Assembly (NCBI GenBank): GCA_963705635.1
Contig: CAVPKH010000003.1
Location: forward strand, 186,001-250,000
Direction of reading: 5' to 3'
Length of the DNA stretch: 64,000 nucleotides
Source of the DNA: VRUE01 sp963705635
GTDB lineage: Bacteria; Actinomycetota; Thermoleophilia; Solirubrobacterales; 70-9
Shown here: piece after piece, positions 1-8,506 of the stretch
How the letters are laid out: each line of letters begins with the position of its first letter
How positions within the stretch are numbered: position 1 is the first letter of the stretch
The notes under the pieces: model-generated
What the model saw: only the letters and a program-made list of their open reading frames with translations
The model's database searches: none
Told to the model about the DNA's origin: nothing
Translations under genes and position numbers: made by a program

Positions 1-646
1 GCAGCTGCTCGCGGGTTTCCCCGTCGGCGCCGGCGAGCTCCTCCAGCAGCAGGTCCAGAGCGGCCTGGCGCTCGCCGCGGTCGAGGGTCTCGAAGGCCTC
101 GGTGGCGACGCCGCGCTTCGTCAGCTTCACCCGGGCGGCGATCCCAGCGGCGGCGAAATCGTCGCCGTGGTCTTTGACCGCCTCCAGCGCCTCGTCCTCC
201 GCCCCCCGCTCGAGCCGCTTGCGGGCCAGCGCGACGGCGATCTCGGGTCGTCTCGGCTCGAGCTCGGCGGCCTCGCGCAGCGAGAGCTCGTCGCCCGCTG
301 CGAGCAGCTCGTCAGCAGGCGACGGGAGCAGCGAATCGAACAGCTCTTCGACCTTCGCCTTCGGCACCGCGCCGACGAATTCGCCGACGACGGCGCCGTC
401 GCGGAAGGCCTTCACCGCCGGAATCCCCTGCACCCCGAAGCGAGCCGCCAACGCCTGGTTGGCGTCGACGTCGACCTTGGCGAGCACGACCTCGCCGTCG
501 CGAGCCGCCTCCGCCGCCTCCAGCGCCGGCGTCAGCGTCCGACACGGCCCGCACCACTCGGCCCAGAAGTCAACGACGACCGGCAGCCGACGAGAGCGCT
601 CGATCACCTCGCGCTCGAAGCCTGCCTCGCCGACGTCGATGCTCAT
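1..646 (-). CDS. Thioredoxin-TPR co-chaperone (CnoX/YbbN-like), 3' end off window
   Basis: The visible 215 codons encode a thioredoxin fold with the active site WCGPC at residues 31-35 and a cis-proline loop (GIPAVK, Pro76), followed by a helical TPR-like tail (ARKRLERGAEDEALEAV). This layout is typical of the CnoX/YbbN family: a thioredoxin domain that forms mixed disulfides with client proteins, plus a C-terminal helical domain that hands them to chaperones. The gene runs off the left edge, so perhaps 50-70 residues are missing. The ATG at 646 starts the thioredoxin fold at the expected distance. It is divergent from the SnoaL-like gene and shares a 90-base upstream region with it. Family membership is clear; the chaperone role is inferred from the domain pairing. 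Confidence 0.85.
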   Translation of the reverse strand, partial: MSIDVGEAGFEREVIERSRRLPVVVDFWAEWCGPCRTLTPALEAAEAARDGEVVLAKVDVDANQALAARFGVQGIPAVKAFRDGAVVGEFVGAVPKAKVEELFDSLLPSPADELLAAGDELSLREAAELEPRRPEIAVALARKRLERGAEDEALEAVKDHGDDFAAAGIAARVKLTKRGVATEAFETLDRGERQAALDLLLEELAGADGETREQL

Positions 647-736
647 GCGCGCAGGTTAGTTAAGACGCCTTGCGTGCTCCGCCGAGCGGGGGTAGCGTGA
701 CTGCGAGGCAGGGCCAGTTCAACAAGAGGAGTAGAG

Positions 737-1114
737 ATGTCGAACATCGACACAGCCCGAGCCTCATACGAAGCCTTTGGCCGCGGCGACATGGACGCGC
801 TGAAAGAGATGCTGGCCGAGGACGGCTCCTGGCTGACCTCAGACGAGCTGCCGCTTGGCGGCGAAACCCAAGGCCGCGACGCGATCCTCGGCAACTTCGC
901 GCAGATCCCCAACTACTGGTCGTCGTTCAGCGTCGAACCGCAGGAGTTCATCGACGCCGGTGACTGGGTGGTGGTCCGGGGAACCCAGCGAGCCGGCAAC
1001 GACGACGGCAGCTTCGAGGCGCCCTTCGCGCACCTGATGAAGTTCGCCGACGGCAAGATCGTGCGCGGCGAGTTCTACGCCGACAGCGCCAAGGCAGCGA
1101 AGGTCCTGGCCTAG
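737..1114 (+). CDS. SnoaL-like / NTF2-fold protein
   Basis: This 125-residue protein looks like a single NTF2-like cone fold of the SnoaL type. It has an N-terminal helix (DTARASYEAFGRGDMDAL), a conserved W/D pocket region, then strands ending in HLMKFADGKIVRGEFYAD. Such proteins are small hydrolases, isomerases or ligand-binding domains, and the substrate cannot be told from sequence. An AGGAG ribosome site lies 7 bases before the ATG. The stop overlaps the stop of the convergent PrpD-family gene by 4 bases. No partner enzyme sits beside it, so its function is unassigned. Confidence 0.8.
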   Translation: MSNIDTARASYEAFGRGDMDALKEMLAEDGSWLTSDELPLGGETQGRDAILGNFAQIPNYWSSFSVEPQEFIDAGDWVVVRGTQRAGNDDGSFEAPFAHLMKFADGKIVRGEFYADSAKAAKVLA

Positions 1115-2550
1115 GCCAAAGGACCGGCAGCGACCCCGGCGACCGCGAGCCGCTCCTCGACCACACCGCGCTGCTCGGCGAGGGAGCGGCCGCAGGAGCC
1201 GGGCTCGCTGCCCTCGACGACGCGGCTCGAGCCGCCACGCACACGGATGCGCAGGCGGCTGGGGAAGGTCATCCTCAGCGCCCCGGTGTCGAGACCGTCG
1301 ATGCCGCCGTCAGCCTCAGCCGCGGAGCCGCCCGCCAGCCGCCCGCGCAGCGAACGCCCGAGGAAGCGGCGCAGGCCGTTGTCCGCGGCAATCGCCCGCA
1401 CGATGGCCGGACCAGGGTTGGCCCCGTCCATGTTGGCATCGGCGAGGCGGCGGCGAATCTGCAGCAGGTCGCGTATGCCGAGGTCCGGTGAGGCGCCCGC
1501 CTCCAGCGTCCCCCGCAGGGTCTTCGCGGTCAGCGCCGGCTCGTGCGTGAGGTGGATCCGGGCGGCGAGGGCACGGACCTCGGCCTCGTGCTCGGCCAAC
1601 CAGGCCGGCTCCAGCTCGGCCGGCGTGAGCCTGCCGGCGAGCAGAGCGATCGCCGCGCTCAGCGTCGCCGAGAAGTTGACCCGGATCGGCGTCAGGTCGG
1701 CCCCGCGACCCAGCTCCTCCATCTCACAGGTGAGCCAACCGGCCTCGATCTCGACGCTCTCCACCTGGCTCGGCGCAACGCCCGACGCGAGCGCCGCCTC
1801 GGCCATCGACTGCAGGTAGGCACAGCCCGGCAGGCGCTTGAAGGCAAGGGTGTCGGTGAGCCAGACGCGGCCGAGGGCGCCGAACATCGCCGGCCGCGGC
1901 GCGAAGGAGAGGCTGGCGAGGACGCCGCGTGGATGCTCGATCACGTCGAGGGCGCCGGTCACCCCGTCCGCGGCCAGCAGCGCCGCCCGCGCTCCCACGG
2001 CCGCCGGCTCGGCCGCGGTCAGCAGCTTGCTCTGCGGACCCATGAACCCGGGCCACATCCCATAAGGAGGCTGGTAGAGGGCGATCGCCAGCGCCTGCAC
2101 GGTGCGGGGCGCGTCGAGGCCCAGGCCGACCGCGGCGGCGACGGCGGCGGAGGCGCAGTGGATCGAGGCCCAGAACTGGCCGTTGTGGGGGCCGAGGAAG
2201 AGCGCCGCGCCGAGGCGCCCGGCCACCTCGTTGGCGGCGACCTGGGCCAGCGTCGCGCGCTCGGGCCCCTCGGCGAAAGCGGCGGCGGCCGGCACCGCCG
2301 AGTGCCCGGTGTGCCCCATGAAGAGGTAGTCGTCCCAGTCGTGGGCGATCGAGGCCGCGGCCGAGCGGTAGACCTCGCCCACCGGCCCGTCCGGCGCCAC
2401 GGCCGCGAAAGGGGCGGCCGCCTCCTCACCAGCGGCGCGCCCCGCTGCAATGCAAAGCGACTGCAACTCGGCCCGCTCCCGCACGCTCGAGGGGAGATCA
2501 CCGACCTTCAGCCCAGCCGCCCAGGCACCAATCTCCTCACAGATCGTCAC
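1111..2550 (-). CDS. MmgE/PrpD family protein
   Basis: The 479-residue protein belongs to the MmgE/PrpD family, whose characterised members include 2-methylcitrate dehydratase and cis-aconitate decarboxylase. Supporting segments are the N-terminal helical domain with DYLFMGHTGHSAVPAA, the long alanine-rich helical region, and the KRLPGCAYLQSMAEAAL segment that matches the family's K-x-x-x-C-x-x-x-H/Q area. Length is normal for the family. The start is a GTG at 2550. No prpB or prpC neighbour is present, so a propionate role is not supported. The substrate is unknown, and many actinobacterial paralogs act in other catabolic routes. Confidence 0.75.
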   Translation of the reverse strand: MTICEEIGAWAAGLKVGDLPSSVRERAELQSLCIAAGRAAGEEAAAPFAAVAPDGPVGEVYRSAAASIAHDWDDYLFMGHTGHSAVPAAAAFAEGPERATLAQVAANEVAGRLGAALFLGPHNGQFWASIHCASAAVAAAVGLGLDAPRTVQALAIALYQPPYGMWPGFMGPQSKLLTAAEPAAVGARAALLAADGVTGALDVIEHPRGVLASLSFAPRPAMFGALGRVWLTDTLAFKRLPGCAYLQSMAEAALASGVAPSQVESVEIEAGWLTCEMEELGRGADLTPIRVNFSATLSAAIALLAGRLTPAELEPAWLAEHEAEVRALAARIHLTHEPALTAKTLRGTLEAGASPDLGIRDLLQIRRRLADANMDGANPGPAIVRAIAADNGLRRFLGRSLRGRLAGGSAAEADGGIDGLDTGALRMTFPSRLRIRVRGGSSRVVEGSEPGSCGRSLAEQRGVVEERLAVAGVAAGPLA

Positions 2551-2580
2551 GAACTCGATGCTCTCACGAACGTCGCAGGG

Positions 2581-2694
2581 GAGCCTGTCCCGGTAGGGGT
2601 GGAGCGTCTTGTACTTTTTCGGCGCAGACCTTGCGGCGTCAGCAGGCGACTCTCCATCGAAAAAGTTAAGCGGAACCCCTACCGGGACAGGCTC
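2581..2694. repeat. Class B palindromic element, copy 1 (after uvrB)
   Basis: A 114-base inverted repeat. The outer arms are 20 bases and perfectly complementary (2581-2600 and 2675-2694, left arm GAGCCTGTCCCGGTAGGGGT). The arm on the uvrB side starts at the last base of the uvrB stop codon. Inside is a second, weaker inverted repeat around TACTTTTTCGG (2612-2622) and CGAAAAAGTTAAGC (2658-2671). The inner 64 bases align with the element after lepA at 43704-43814 at roughly 75-80 percent identity, while the outer arms of the two copies are different. No U-run follows the hairpin in the uvrB sense, so ordinary intrinsic termination is not obvious. Confidence 0.85.
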
Positions 2695-4691
2695 TAAGCC
2701 CCCGCCCGCATCCCATCGAGATCCCGCCGCAGCTCCTTCAGCTCGTCGCGGAGGCGGCCGGCCTCCTCGAAGCGCAGGTCGTCGGCGGCGGCGAGCATTT
2801 CCTCCTCGAGGGAGACGATCGCGCGCTCCAGATCAGCCGGGTCGTCGAAGTCGGCGGCGCGCTTGCTGCGGCGCTTGCGCGGCGCCCGGTCCTCCATCGC
2901 CAGGAACTCGCTCATCTCGGAGATGCCCTTGCGCACGGTCGCCGGCGTGATCCCGTGCTCCTCGTTGTAGGCGAGCTGGATCACGCGGCGGCGGTCGGTC
3001 TCGCGCATCGCGGCGCGCATCGCGTCGGTCTCCCTGTCGGCGTACATCAGCACCCGCCCGTTGACGTTGCGGGCGGCGCGGCCGATCGTCTGCACGAGGC
3101 TGGTCTCGCCGCGCAGGAAGCCCTCCTTGTCGGCATCGAGGATGGCGACCAGCGAGACCTCGGGCAGGTCGAGCCCCTCGCGCAACAGGTTGACCCCAAC
3201 CAGGACGTCGTACTCGCCAAGGCGCAGGTCGCGGACGATCTGGATCCGTTCCAGGGTGTCGATCTCGGAGTGCAGGTAGCGGACCTTGACCCCGTACTCG
3301 AGCAGGTAGTTGGTCAGGTCCTCGGCCATCTTCTTGGTCAGCGTCGTCACCAGCACGCGGTCGCCAGCCTCGGCGATCAGCTTGATCTCGTTCATCAGGT
3401 CGTCGATCTGGTTGCGCGTGGCGCGCAGCTCGATCTCGGGGTCGATGATCCCCGTCGGCCGCACGATCTGCTCGACGATCCGGGTCGACTCGGCTTTCTC
3501 GAACGGCCCCGGCGTCGCCGAGACCATGACCAGCTGCGGCACCCGTTCGAGGAACTCGTCGAACTTGAGCGGCCGGTTGTCGATCGCCGAGGGCAGGCGG
3601 AAGCCGTAGTCGATCAGCGTCTGCTTGCGCGAGCGATCGCCTTCGTACATGCCCCCGATCTGGGGGATCGTCTGGTGGGACTCGTCGACGAAGACGGCGA
3701 AATCGTCGGGGAAGTAGTCGATCAGCGTGTGCGGCGGGCTGCCCTCGGGGCGGCCGTCGAGGATGCGCGAGTAGTTCTCGATCCCCGAGGTGAAGCCGAT
3801 CTCCTTCAGCATCTCGATGTCATAGGCGGTGCGCTGGCGCAGGCGGTGCGCCTCGAGCTGCTTGCCCTCGGCCTCGAGCTCCTCGGTGCGGGAGTGCAGT
3901 TCGGCGCGGATTTCCTCGACCGCCCGGTCCAGGGTCTCGTCGCGGGTGACGTAGTGCGAGGCCGGCCAGACTGAGACGTGGTCGATCGTGTCGAGGACCT
4001 CGCCGGTGAGCGGGTCGAAGTGCTGGATCCCCTCGATCTCCTCGCCGAAGAGGGCGATGCGGTAGGCCGACTCGGCGTAGGAGGGCATGATCTCCAGCAC
4101 CTCGCCGCGGACGCGGAAGCTGCCGCGCCCGAGCACCGAGTCGTTGCGCTGGTACTGCATCTTGATCAGCTTGCGCAGCACCTCGTCGCGGTCGATCGTC
4201 TCGCCGACTTTGAAGAGCTGCATTTTTTCGTTGTAGACCTGCGGCGAGCCGATCCCGTAGATGCAGGAGACGGAGGCGACGATGATCACGTCGCGGCGGG
4301 CGAAGAGGGCCGCCGTCGCGGCGTGGCGCAGGCGGTCGATCTCGTCGTTGATCGAGGAGTCCTTCTCGATGTAGAGGTCCTGGGCGGGGACGTAGGCCTC
4401 GGGCTGGTAGTAGTCGTAGTAGGAGACGAAGTACTCGACCGCGTTCTCGGGGAAGAACTCGCGGAACTCGTTGCAGAGCTGCGCCGCCAGCGTCTTGTTG
4501 TGGGCGATCACCAGCGAGGGCCGTTGCACGGCGGCGATCGTCGCCGCCATCGTGAAGGTCTTGCCGGTCCCGGTGGCGCCCAGCAGCGTCTGGAAACGCT
4601 CCCCCTCCCCCAGCCCCTCGGCCAAGCCGGCGATCGCCTTGGGTTGGTCCGCCGTCGGCGTGTAGGCGGGGTTCAGTTTGAACTCGGGCAC
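2694..4691 (-). CDS. uvrB: UvrABC excinuclease subunit B
   Basis: UvrB (665 residues, normal length) is the damage-verifying helicase-like subunit of nucleotide excision repair. It takes DNA from UvrA and recruits UvrC. Visible features are the Q-motif (TPTADQPKAI), Walker A GATGTGKT at residues 38-45, the DNA-gripping beta-hairpin YYDYYQPEAYVP, Walker B/DEAD-like DESHQTIPQIGGM, helicase motif VI QTIGRAARN and a C-terminal UVR domain (LEEEMLAAADDLRFEEAGRLRDEL) that contacts UvrC. The start is GTG at 4691 and is divergent from the ROK regulator. A class B palindrome begins at its stop codon. Confidence 0.97.
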   Translation of the reverse strand: MPEFKLNPAYTPTADQPKAIAGLAEGLGEGERFQTLLGATGTGKTFTMAATIAAVQRPSLVIAHNKTLAAQLCNEFREFFPENAVEYFVSYYDYYQPEAYVPAQDLYIEKDSSINDEIDRLRHAATAALFARRDVIIVASVSCIYGIGSPQVYNEKMQLFKVGETIDRDEVLRKLIKMQYQRNDSVLGRGSFRVRGEVLEIMPSYAESAYRIALFGEEIEGIQHFDPLTGEVLDTIDHVSVWPASHYVTRDETLDRAVEEIRAELHSRTEELEAEGKQLEAHRLRQRTAYDIEMLKEIGFTSGIENYSRILDGRPEGSPPHTLIDYFPDDFAVFVDESHQTIPQIGGMYEGDRSRKQTLIDYGFRLPSAIDNRPLKFDEFLERVPQLVMVSATPGPFEKAESTRIVEQIVRPTGIIDPEIELRATRNQIDDLMNEIKLIAEAGDRVLVTTLTKKMAEDLTNYLLEYGVKVRYLHSEIDTLERIQIVRDLRLGEYDVLVGVNLLREGLDLPEVSLVAILDADKEGFLRGETSLVQTIGRAARNVNGRVLMYADRETDAMRAAMRETDRRRVIQLAYNEEHGITPATVRKGISEMSEFLAMEDRAPRKRRSKRAADFDDPADLERAIVSLEEEMLAAADDLRFEEAGRLRDELKELRRDLDGMRAGA

Positions 4692-4778
4692 TCAGATGAC
4701 GATAGCGGGCGGCTGGTCGCGTTCGGCCAAGAGTCGAGCGCGCTTGCGCAGCCGACGGACAAGCGTAGGATCGTGACG

Positions 4779-6071
4779 ATGGGACGCGCTCGGCCCATGA
4801 ACGCAGGCGGCCTCACCGCTTTCCGAGATCAAAATGCTCGCAAGGTGCTGGAGGCCCTGCTCGAAAGACCCGAGGGCGCGACCCAATTGGAAATCGCCCG
4901 CGAAACGGGCCTGGGACGGAGCACGGTGTCCAACCTGCTCTCTGAGTCGCTCAGCTCGGTGCTCGTCTCCGAGGAGAGAGAGGAGGGCATGCGCGGTCCG
5001 CCCCCTCAGGTCTGGTCCGTCGATCCGGAGGCGGCCTTCGCCGTCGGATTGGACATCGGCAAGTCACACATCGGGGTGGCGCTCACGGACCCCTACGGAA
5101 GGATCGTCGGCCAGCCGAAGTTCAAGCAGATGGATAACACGCTCGACGACCCCAACCGGACGCTCGACGCGGCGGCATCCCTCCTGGAGGTCGTCGTCGC
5201 CGACCCCGCGAAGTGCCGACGAATCGCGGCCGTGATGGTTGGCCTTCCCGGCGCGACCAATGCGGAGCACGGCCTCCTCGTGGACCCCGCGGCGCCGGCC
5301 TGGAGCGAATTCGACGTTCCAGAGCAAGTCAAGCAGCGGTGGCCTTATCCAAACGCGCCAAGGGTTTACGTCGAGAACGACGCCAACCTCGGAGCGCTCG
5401 GCGAACTGTACGAGGGGGCCGGCCGCAGCGTGAACAGCCTGCTCTTCATCAAGTGGAGCTCCGGGATTGGCAGCGGCCTGATCCTCGACGGCAAGCTCTG
5501 GCGCGGCAAGTCCGGCATCGCCGGGGAGCTCGGGCATCTCGCGGTCAGGCCGACGAAAGCGGATCGCGCCGCCCTGGGGCTGCAGGCGAGAGGCGAGCTC
5601 TCGCCCTGTCCCAGGTGTAACCAGCGGGACTGCATCGAGCGGATTGCCGGCGGTCCCGCCTTGGCGCAGGCCATCGGGGTCGAAGACTTCCGGGCCGTGA
5701 TCAGGCAGGCCTATGATCGGGACCCCGAAAAGCAGCTGCAGGCGAGAATGGCATTGGCGGCCGCCGCGAAGCTGATCGGAACGGCAATCGGACCGACGCT
5801 GGCGATGCTCAACGTCGAGCTGGTCGCCTTCGGCGGCATCGGCGGAACGGATGCGTTCCATTTGGCGATCACGCACCTGGAACAGGGCATCGAGCAGACC
5901 GCGACGCCCCAGGCTCGCGACGACGCCACCGTGCAGGCGAGCGAACTCGGTCAGCTCGCCTACGTCTTGGGGGCCTCGATCGCCGCCTTCAAAAAGCGAG
6001 GCGTCAAGTTCCTCATCCAGTCAGGGATCTCAGCCGAGTCGGTCGAAAAAGGAGCAATCCTGGCTGGCTAG
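4779..6071 (+). CDS. ROK family transcriptional regulator or sugar kinase
   Basis: A 430-residue protein of the repressor-ORF-kinase type. Residues about 10-65 form a winged helix-turn-helix (LEIARETGLGRSTVSNLL). An ASKHA sugar-kinase-like domain follows, with the phosphate loop FAVGLDIGKSHIGVALTD, VENDANLGALGE, and SGIGSGLILDGKLWRGKSGIAGELGH in two parts. The zinc-binding signature appears as CPRCNQRDCIE, matching the spacing of ROK cysteines. N-terminal HTH members are normally repressors whose inducer is a sugar or sugar phosphate. ATG 4779 is chosen, with ATG 4797 as an alternative. No sugar-uptake genes adjoin it, so the target genes are unknown. Confidence 0.88.
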   Translation: MGRARPMNAGGLTAFRDQNARKVLEALLERPEGATQLEIARETGLGRSTVSNLLSESLSSVLVSEEREEGMRGPPPQVWSVDPEAAFAVGLDIGKSHIGVALTDPYGRIVGQPKFKQMDNTLDDPNRTLDAAASLLEVVVADPAKCRRIAAVMVGLPGATNAEHGLLVDPAAPAWSEFDVPEQVKQRWPYPNAPRVYVENDANLGALGELYEGAGRSVNSLLFIKWSSGIGSGLILDGKLWRGKSGIAGELGHLAVRPTKADRAALGLQARGELSPCPRCNQRDCIERIAGGPALAQAIGVEDFRAVIRQAYDRDPEKQLQARMALAAAAKLIGTAIGPTLAMLNVELVAFGGIGGTDAFHLAITHLEQGIEQTATPQARDDATVQASELGQLAYVLGASIAAFKKRGVKFLIQSGISAESVEKGAILAG

Positions 6072-6276
6072 CAAAACTCGTCCGACTCCGACAAGATCCT
6101 TGGTACGATTTTGGTACTTAAGAGATTCGGGTGCTGCGCGAAGGAGCTGCCGAAATGGACGAATGCTTAGATCGACGGTCGAGGGCTGAGCCAAGTCCCA
6201 TCGCTCGCGGGGGCGCCGTCCCTTGGGGCGGAAGCAGGCCGGGGTCTGCCCTTCGCTGGGTGGGAAGCAGGCCGGG

Positions 6277-7764
6277 ATGAGCGATCAGCGCGGCTCTAGC
6301 TCGGAAGATCGGAAGCCGCGCTGGTCCCCACTGCTTCGCAATGCCACCGTCACGGGCCTGGGTAGCGGCCTGATCTCGCTGCCGCTGAAGTTTCTCGGCA
6401 TCGTGCCGGAAATCGCGGTCGTCAGGCTCTTCGCGATCGTCACCGTCGCCGCCGCGATCGCCTACGCAGTGCGCTGGGAGATGCACCGGCGGGTCCTCCG
6501 ACTCCATGGAGCGAAAGGGCGCCTCCACGTCGCGGCCGTCGCGGCCGAGGGCGTGGTCGCACTCGCCTTCCTACTCTGCGGACCCACCTGCTTCCTCTGG
6601 CCCGAAGGCGTACGCCAGTGCGCGGCGGCACTTGTGCTCTTGGTCTTCGTTTTCACGATCGCGCTCGTGATGGCCTGGCTGGCCAGGCATCGCGACCTCA
6701 AGACCGGCACGGATGTCGCCGACCATTGCGGCCTGATCAAGTTCATCCGCTACGACATCCTCGAACCGTTCGAACACGTCAGCCTTTTCAAGTGGCTGAA
6801 GGAGCGCTGGGACCTGCTGGCGCCCAAGAAGGGCATGGTGAGCTACCTAACGCTCTGGCTCTGTGCGAGCTTGGTCACGGTTGCCTGCGCCAACACGCCG
6901 AAGGTCGGGCCGTCGATTTACAGAGCCTTCACCGCCGACGTCGCCGTGGTCAAGCAGATCGGGGCCGAAGCGGCGGTGTCGGCACCTCCCCGAAAGGCCA
7001 CCGTCGCCATGGCGGCGGCCCCGCCCACTGAGATGCCGGCCCTGGCCGCGAAGCCCACGTACGGCCAGCTCTGTCGCGGAGCGAACCTCCCCGGCGCTCC
7101 CGCCCCCGCCGAACAGCGCGATCAGCTCTTCCAGCAGTGGCTCGGGGGCGGCGGGCTCGGCGCCATCTTCGCCGGCTGCGCCGGACCCGCTCACCCTGCC
7201 GGGGGGGGCCTCTGGTACGCCGTCGGCCGCTGCCATGGAGCGGTGCGAAGCGTTGCCATCGCTACGTCGGAAGGGAGCGGAGGGATGCTGCTCTGGGCGC
7301 CAGCGCGGTTCGCGCTCGCGCGTGCCCGGGACGGCTCGTTGCTCGACGCCAGCTCGAGCCGCCTGGTCGGCGAAGGCGAGATCTACGCCGTCCAGACGAT
7401 CGACGGAACGTACGCGATCCTCCGCAGCAGGCTCGACGAGGCCGGTGCGAAATCGGCGCAGTCTCCGCGCTCCTGCGGTGATGTCCGGGAAGGCGCCCCC
7501 TTCCTGGTCTTGCCGCCCGCTCTGACTCGACTGTGGAGCACACGAGTGGCCACGACCGGCGCCTGGCTGTGGCCGGTTTCCGAGCACCGGTCTCCCGATG
7601 GCACCCGCACCTTCCGCTTCCGCGCCGCATACCCCGCAAATGACGAGGCCGTCGGCCGCTGCCGTTCCAACCTCGACTGCGAGCTGGAAGGCGCCGGCAC
7701 CCTCGTCCGCAGCGTCGGCCCGGGACCGGCCGACATCTCGACGGTGCTGGCGCGGGCACCCTAA
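6277..7764 (+). CDS. Hypothetical multi-pass membrane protein with large C-terminal domain
   Basis: I do not recognise the family of this 495-residue protein. The first 210 residues contain about four hydrophobic segments (around GLGSGLISLPLKFLGIVPEI, VAAEGVVALAFLLCG, AAALVLLVFVFTIALVMAWL and LTLWLCASLVTVACA). About 280 residues follow that lack further membrane segments and contain paired cysteines, consistent with an external domain. The ATG at 6277 follows a duplicated 14-base motif (GGAAGCAGGCCGGG); an in-frame TTG at 6223 is less likely. The 205 bases before it, after the ROK gene, hold only a short direct repeat TTGGTAC and no gene. The DoxX-like gene follows after 12 bases. Confidence 0.6.
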   Translation: MSDQRGSSSEDRKPRWSPLLRNATVTGLGSGLISLPLKFLGIVPEIAVVRLFAIVTVAAAIAYAVRWEMHRRVLRLHGAKGRLHVAAVAAEGVVALAFLLCGPTCFLWPEGVRQCAAALVLLVFVFTIALVMAWLARHRDLKTGTDVADHCGLIKFIRYDILEPFEHVSLFKWLKERWDLLAPKKGMVSYLTLWLCASLVTVACANTPKVGPSIYRAFTADVAVVKQIGAEAAVSAPPRKATVAMAAAPPTEMPALAAKPTYGQLCRGANLPGAPAPAEQRDQLFQQWLGGGGLGAIFAGCAGPAHPAGGGLWYAVGRCHGAVRSVAIATSEGSGGMLLWAPARFALARARDGSLLDASSSRLVGEGEIYAVQTIDGTYAILRSRLDEAGAKSAQSPRSCGDVREGAPFLVLPPALTRLWSTRVATTGAWLWPVSEHRSPDGTRTFRFRAAYPANDEAVGRCRSNLDCELEGAGTLVRSVGPGPADISTVLARAP

Positions 7765-7776
7765 ACTGCGCCGCCG

Positions 7777-8145
7777 ATGACGCGCTCGCAGAAAGCCCTC
7801 GCCGGCTTCTTCGCCTTCGCCGGGACGATGCACTTCGTCACCCCGCGCAGCTACGAAACGATCATGCCGCCCTCGCTTCCCCGCCACCGCGAGGCCGTGA
7901 TCGTCAGCGGCCTCGCCGAGATCGCCGGTGGGGCCGCCGTGCTGGCGCCACCGACGCGCCGCTTCGCCCGCTGGTGGCTGCTCGCTCTGCTCCTCGCCGT
8001 CTTCCCCGCCAACGTGCACATGGCGGTCAGCCCGGAGCAGGTCAAGGGGCTCGACCTGAAACGGCTGCCGCGCTGGGCATTGTGGGCGCGGCTGCCGCTG
8101 CAGCCCCTGGCGATGCTCTGGGTCTGGCGCGCCACCCGCGACTAG
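7777..8145 (+). CDS. DoxX-like small membrane protein
   Basis: This 122-residue protein has four predicted membrane helices and the pattern of the DoxX/DoxD-like family: an N-terminal GFFAFAGTMHFVTP helix, GLAEIAGGAAVLAP in the second helix, WWLLALLLAVFPANVHMAV, and a C-terminal LPLQPLAMLWVW helix. The family is widespread in actinobacteria and has been linked to quinone or thiosulfate redox chemistry in a few members; that role is not shown here. It lies 12 bases after the preceding membrane protein, so the two are probably co-transcribed. Confidence 0.75.
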   Translation: MTRSQKALAGFFAFAGTMHFVTPRSYETIMPPSLPRHREAVIVSGLAEIAGGAAVLAPPTRRFARWWLLALLLAVFPANVHMAVSPEQVKGLDLKRLPRWALWARLPLQPLAMLWVWRATRD

Positions 8146-8176
8146 GCTCTCTCTAGGGCGTAACATAAACGTGCGG

Positions 8177-8225
8177 TTTTGTCTGTAGGTGTTTTGGCTG
8201 TAGCGCTTCTGTCTTCGCAGACAGA
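8177..8225 (+). promoter_or_regulatory. Repeat cluster upstream of XRE regulator, probable operator
   Basis: Two 12-base direct repeats, TTTTGTCTGTAG (8177-8188) and TTTTGGCTGTAG (8192-8203), are set 15 bases apart. They are followed by the inverted repeat TCTGTC-N6-GACAGA at 8208-8225, which ends 11 bases before the XRE ATG. The half-site CTGTC/CTGTAG is shared by the direct and inverted parts. An autoregulatory operator is the simplest reading, and it is an inference. Confidence 0.45.
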
Positions 8226-8236
8226 GAATTGCCCGA

Positions 8237-8485
8237 ATGAAACCACGCGAACGTTTCGCCATTAATCTGCGCAAAGCGCGCCAGAAGAAGGAAATTTCGC
8301 AAGAGGAGCTGGGCTTTCGCTGCGATCTGCACCGCACCGAGATCTCGCTGCTCGAGCGCGGCGGGCGCGAGCCGCGCCTCGGCACGATCGTCAAGCTCGC
8401 CGGCTCGCTCGACACGACGCCGGAAAAACTCTGCGAGGGAGTCACCTGGCTGCCCGGCAAGAGCCGCTTTCAGATCAAGAAATAG
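8237..8485 (+). CDS. XRE-family helix-turn-helix regulator
   Basis: An 82-residue protein made of one Cro/CI-type HTH domain. LRKARQKKEISQEELGFRC (helices 1-2) and LHRTEISLLERGGREPRLGT (recognition helix 3 and the following loop) fit the XRE family well, and there is no separate ligand domain. Such single-domain regulators usually bind as dimers to short inverted repeats. A likely operator lies immediately upstream. The next gene is convergent, so its targets are not evident beyond self-control. Confidence 0.88.
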   Translation: MKPRERFAINLRKARQKKEISQEELGFRCDLHRTEISLLERGGREPRLGTIVKLAGSLDTTPEKLCEGVTWLPGKSRFQIKK

Positions 8486-8506
8486 GGGCGCAGGCCCCTT
8501 AGCCCC

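Noticed and set aside
3978..4778. Long upstream extension in frame with the ROK gene
   Set aside because: The extension runs antisense through uvrB. The ROK HTH domain begins just after ATG 4779.
6228..6276. Duplicated GGAAGCAGGCCGGG motif as an insertion footprint
   Set aside because: Only 14 bases repeated twice with no inverted ends; too little to call an element.
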